64,000 nucleotides of DNA from Pseudolabrys sp. Root1462. Lineage in GTDB: Bacteria; Pseudomonadota; Alphaproteobacteria; Rhizobiales; Xanthobacteraceae. A program made the position numbers and the translations under genes. The notes below the pieces were generated by a model. The model saw only the letters and a program-made list of their open reading frames with translations, had not been told where the DNA came from and did no database searches. Numbering within the stretch: the first letter of the stretch is position 1; each line of letters begins with the position of its first letter. The stretch spans positions 1,019,757-1,083,756 of the forward strand of contig NZ_LMFS01000001.1 of the NCBI RefSeq assembly GCF_001426945.1. The letters run 5' to 3'. This document shows positions 61,644-64,000 of the stretch, in pieces.

Positions 61644-61874
61644 ATGGCAATGGATGCGGGCGAGATCGAGCGGCTGATCAAGGAAGGCATTCCGGACGCG
61701 CAGGTGACGATCCGTGATCTGGCCGGCGACGGCAATCACTACGCCGCCACCGTGCTGGCGCCGTCTTTTGCCGGAAAATCGCGCGTCCAGCAGCATCAGC
61801 TCGTTTACAATGCCCTGAAGGGCAATATGGGCGGTGTGCTGCACGCGCTGGCGCTGCAGACCGGGACGCCCTAG
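61644..61874 (+). CDS. bolA: BolA-family protein
   Basis: BolA proteins partner monothiol glutaredoxins in iron-sulfur trafficking. The 76 aa product starts MAMDAGEIERLIKEGIPDA and has the helix-turn segment FAGKSRVQQHQLVYNAL with the conserved His region, and ends HALALQTGTP. AGGAGG lies nine bases upstream. The grxD partner is 188 bases downstream. Confidence 0.93.
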   Translation: MAMDAGEIERLIKEGIPDAQVTIRDLAGDGNHYAATVLAPSFAGKSRVQQHQLVYNALKGNMGGVLHALALQTGTP

Positions 61875-62062
61875 GCGGCCAATTTCTTCCAAAAGCCGAG
61901 AATTAACAGTCATTTCGTTCCCGTGCCGCCGACCCCCTTGGGGTGGCGCGGTGAACTGGGCTACATATATCCGTGACACCGGCAGGTGCTTCGCGCGGAT
62001 CGGCCGCGACCCAAGCCGGGACGACTGGGCCGTCTAACCGAATTAACAAGGATTCCGCTGCC

Positions 62063-62395
62063 ATGGGCATCGAGCAGTTCATCGATAACGAAGTGAAGTC
62101 GAACGACGTCGTGCTGTTCATGAAGGGCACGCCGCAGTTCCCGCAGTGCGGGTTCTCCGGCCAGGTCGTGCAGATTCTCGACCATCTCGGCGTTCCCTAC
62201 AAAGGGCTCAACGTCCTCGAGTCGGCGGACCTGCGCGACGGCATCAAGGCCTATTCGAACTGGCCGACCATTCCGCAGCTCTACATCAAGGGTGAGTTCG
62301 TCGGCGGCTGCGATATCGTCCGCGAGATGTTCCAGGCGGGCGAACTGCAGCAGACGCTGAAGGAAAAGGGCGTCGCGGTCGCCGCCGGCGCCTGA
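62063..62395 (+). CDS. grxD: Monothiol glutaredoxin, Grx4 family
   Basis: Grx4-type proteins carry a 2Fe-2S cluster with glutathione and hand it to targets, often as a BolA complex. The 110 aa product has the CGFS active site at residues 29-32 and the glutathione-binding segments [21 protein letters not shown] terminator follows. I chose ATG 62063 because upstream in-frame residues are not family-like. Confidence 0.96.
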   Translation: MGIEQFIDNEVKSNDVVLFMKGTPQFPQCGFSGQVVQILDHLGVPYKGLNVLESADLRDGIKAYSNWPTIPQLYIKGEFVGGCDIVREMFQAGELQQTLKEKGVAVAAGA

Positions 62396-62419
62396 TCGCC
62401 GCCTCGCAACGAATACAGG

Positions 62420-62457
62420 CACCCTGAGCGCGCGCCCGCGCCTCAGGGTGTTTCTTT
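62420..62457 (+). terminator. Rho-independent terminator between grxD and lysR
   Basis: CACCCTGAG (62420-62428) and CTCAGGGTG (62442-62450) form a stem followed by TTTCTTT. It lies between convergent genes and may serve grxD mainly. Confidence 0.85.
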
Positions 62458-63397
62458 ATGCGCTATCTTTGCGGAATGGCTTGATGGCTGTCATCACCTG
62501 ATCGCGCATCCAGCGATGCGCCGGGTTCTGGTCGTAGCGCCGGTGCCAGTAGAGATTGATGTCAGGCACATCGACGGCGATCGGCGGCCGATAAATCGAC
62601 AGTCCGAGCTCAGCCGCGACGGCCTTGGCGAACTGCACCGGCACTGTGGCGATCAGCCGGCCGCGCGCCACTGCCAGCCCAATGGCATGGAAGTGCGGCA
62701 ATGTCAGCACGACCTGTCGCGCAGCACCGTGCTTGCGCAGTGCATCATCGACCGCCCCGGACATGCCGCCGTCGATCGAGCGCAGCGCGTGCGGCAGCCG
62801 GCAGAACAGCGCCAGCGGAATCTTGCCGCCCGCCTTGACACGGGCGGCACGGATGTCGGCGTGGCCGCGCGCGGCGATGACCACGAAGGGCGAGTGGAAC
62901 ATCAGCTCCTTCGAGACCCAGTCCGGCATGTCCAACGGGCGTTCGAGCGCCATGTCGATGACATTGTCGCGCAGCAACCGCTCGACGTCGCCGCTGGCGC
63001 TGTCGAGGAGGCGCAATTTGATGCCGGGCGCAAGCGCGGCGATGCGCTCGGCGAAACGCGGCATCAGTTGCATCGAGAACAGGTCGGCGCCGAATAAAGT
63101 GAACACACGATCGGCGTTCGATGGATCGAAGCGGGCGTCACCGGCTACCGTTTGCTCGATCTGCGCCAGCGCCTCGCGAATCCCTGAGGCGAGGGCCTCG
63201 GCCCGCGGCGTCGGCATCATGTCGTTGCCGCGGCGCACGAACAATTCGTCGCCGAGGATGTGACGCAGACGATTGAGCGCGCTGCTCATCGCCGGCTGGC
63301 TGAGACCGATGAGGTCGCCGGCGCGAGTCACGCTGCGCTCGCGCGCCAGGGCATCGAACACCCGCAGCAGGTTGAGATCGAAAGCGGCGAAGTTCAT
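62456..63397 (-). CDS. LysR-family transcriptional regulator
   Basis: The 313 aa protein has an N-terminal winged helix (DLNLLRVFDALARERSVTRAGDLIGLSQPAMSSALNRLR, over about residues 7-46) and a type 2 periplasmic-binding-like effector domain. The N-terminal LNLLRVF...SQPAMSSALNRLR recalls NodD-like LysR proteins, but the effector is unknown. It is divergent from the cupin gene at 63554 and may regulate it. Confidence 0.93.
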   Translation of the reverse strand: MNFAAFDLNLLRVFDALARERSVTRAGDLIGLSQPAMSSALNRLRHILGDELFVRRGNDMMPTPRAEALASGIREALAQIEQTVAGDARFDPSNADRVFTLFGADLFSMQLMPRFAERIAALAPGIKLRLLDSASGDVERLLRDNVIDMALERPLDMPDWVSKELMFHSPFVVIAARGHADIRAARVKAGGKIPLALFCRLPHALRSIDGGMSGAVDDALRKHGAARQVVLTLPHFHAIGLAVARGRLIATVPVQFAKAVAAELGLSIYRPPIAVDVPDINLYWHRRYDQNPAHRWMRDQVMTAIKPFRKDSA

Positions 63398-63553
63398 GGC
63401 GCGCTCAATTCACGGCCATAATGGGGCCCATACAATCATTGGATTTCATGCGCCGCCGCCCATCGCCTAGATCCGCCGCCATTCATCGTATCAAAGCCGC
63501 GCCGTTGGGCAATGCGCGCTGCTCGATGCGGACTTCATTCAAGGAGATGGTCG

Positions 63554-64000
63554 ATGGCTTCCGCTTCCGCCCCCGAGTCGGTCTGGTTTCTCGATGGCCT
63601 GATGCGCATTCACGTCTCCGCCGGCAACGGCGGCCGTGACATAAGCCTGATCGAGCACACCGCGCCTTACCTGTCCTCGCCGCCGGTTCACGCGCATCGC
63701 GACGAGGACGAGATCTTTTACCTGCTGGACGGCGAGGTTCGTTTCGTCGTCGAAGGCCGGCCGGTCACCGCTGGTGCCGGCCAGAGCGTGGTGGCGCCGC
63801 GCGGCAAGCCGCACAGCTTCCAGGTGACGTCGCGCAACGGCGCGCGCTGGCTGGTGATCACCTGCGGCCGCAATTTCGAACGCCTGGTCCGGGCGATCGG
63901 CCGCCCGGCCGGCACCGACGACCTGCCGCCTGTGGCAGCGCCGACGGCGGCCGAGGCCGAGGCGCTCGGCGCCGCCTGCAGGGCGAGCGGCATCGATATC
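63554..64000 (+). CDS. Cupin-domain protein, truncated by the window edge
   Basis: The first 149 codons are visible. They encode a cupin with the metal motif SPPVHAHRDEDEIFYLLDGEVRF (His-x-His-x4-Glu pattern) and the second motif PRGKPHSFQV. The frame is still open at the end of the window. AAGGAG lies seven bases before ATG 63554. The gene is divergent from the LysR gene, whose product may control it. Substrate unknown. Confidence 0.85.
   Translation, partial: MASASAPESVWFLDGLMRIHVSAGNGGRDISLIEHTAPYLSSPPVHAHRDEDEIFYLLDGEVRFVVEGRPVTAGAGQSVVAPRGKPHSFQVTSRNGARWLVITCGRNFERLVRAIGRPAGTDDLPPVAAPTAAEAEALGAACRASGIDI

Overview
The window is a high-GC chromosomal segment from an alphaproteobacterium of the order Hyphomicrobiales (Rhizobiales), most like the Bradyrhizobium/Pseudolabrys/Xanthobacteraceae branch. 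Indicators are the flagellar gene order ending in flhB-cckA, a CtrA box TTAA-N7-TTAA, the alphaproteobacterial SOS box GAAC-N7-GAAC before recA, EcfG-type promoters GGAAC-N16-CGTT, an F1-ATPase zeta subunit (DUF1476) gene and separate purS/purQ/purL genes. There is no rRNA, recognisable tRNA, CRISPR array or intact insertion sequence.

Region 1 (1-15.9 kb) is a flagellar locus: the start of flgF, then fliL-fliM-DUF6468-motE-like gene-large TPR gene, the inverted pair fliO-fliP, flgB-flgC-fliE-fliQ-fliR-flhB, and the cell-cycle kinase gene cckA. CtrA-type sites precede the TPR gene and flgB, so the kinase at the top of the CtrA pathway lies beside genes that CtrA probably controls.

Region 2 (15.9-28.4 kb) is mixed: a TIM44-like protein, a PilZ protein, a cold-shock protein, a lectin-like secreted protein, a diguanylate cyclase, a GST, two tandem SET methyltransferases, a lipoprotein, a solitary Flp pilin, an AT-rich two-gene island (unknown protein plus PIN-domain nuclease), class I fumarase and a photoactive-yellow-protein-like PAS protein.

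Region 3 (28.4-38.5 kb) is an accessory stress-type region of short genes. It holds seven tiny double-CxxC zinc-ribbon proteins, four of which share a conserved leader and several of which start with non-ATG codons. It also has two 43-48 aa MxKFVHRAN proteins and several other minis. A ferritin-like gene followed by an isochorismatase-type hydrolase faces a 52 aa gene across a divergent region carrying two EcfG promoters. DUF2171 and SANT-like proteins, a thioesterase and a Tat-exported oxalate-decarboxylase-type bicupin complete it.

Region 4 (38.5-64 kb) is core metabolism and information processing: recA, htpX, alaS, a GNAT, a LysE exporter, a CNG-type K+ channel, GDPD, two unrelated NADP-isocitrate dehydrogenases side by side, a TrmJ-type methyltransferase fused to a DUF559 domain, an HpcH aldolase, the zeta subunit, purC-purS-purQ-purL, an MCP, a protein with three Cys-rich repeats, bolA-grxD, and a LysR gene divergent from a truncated cupin gene at the right edge.
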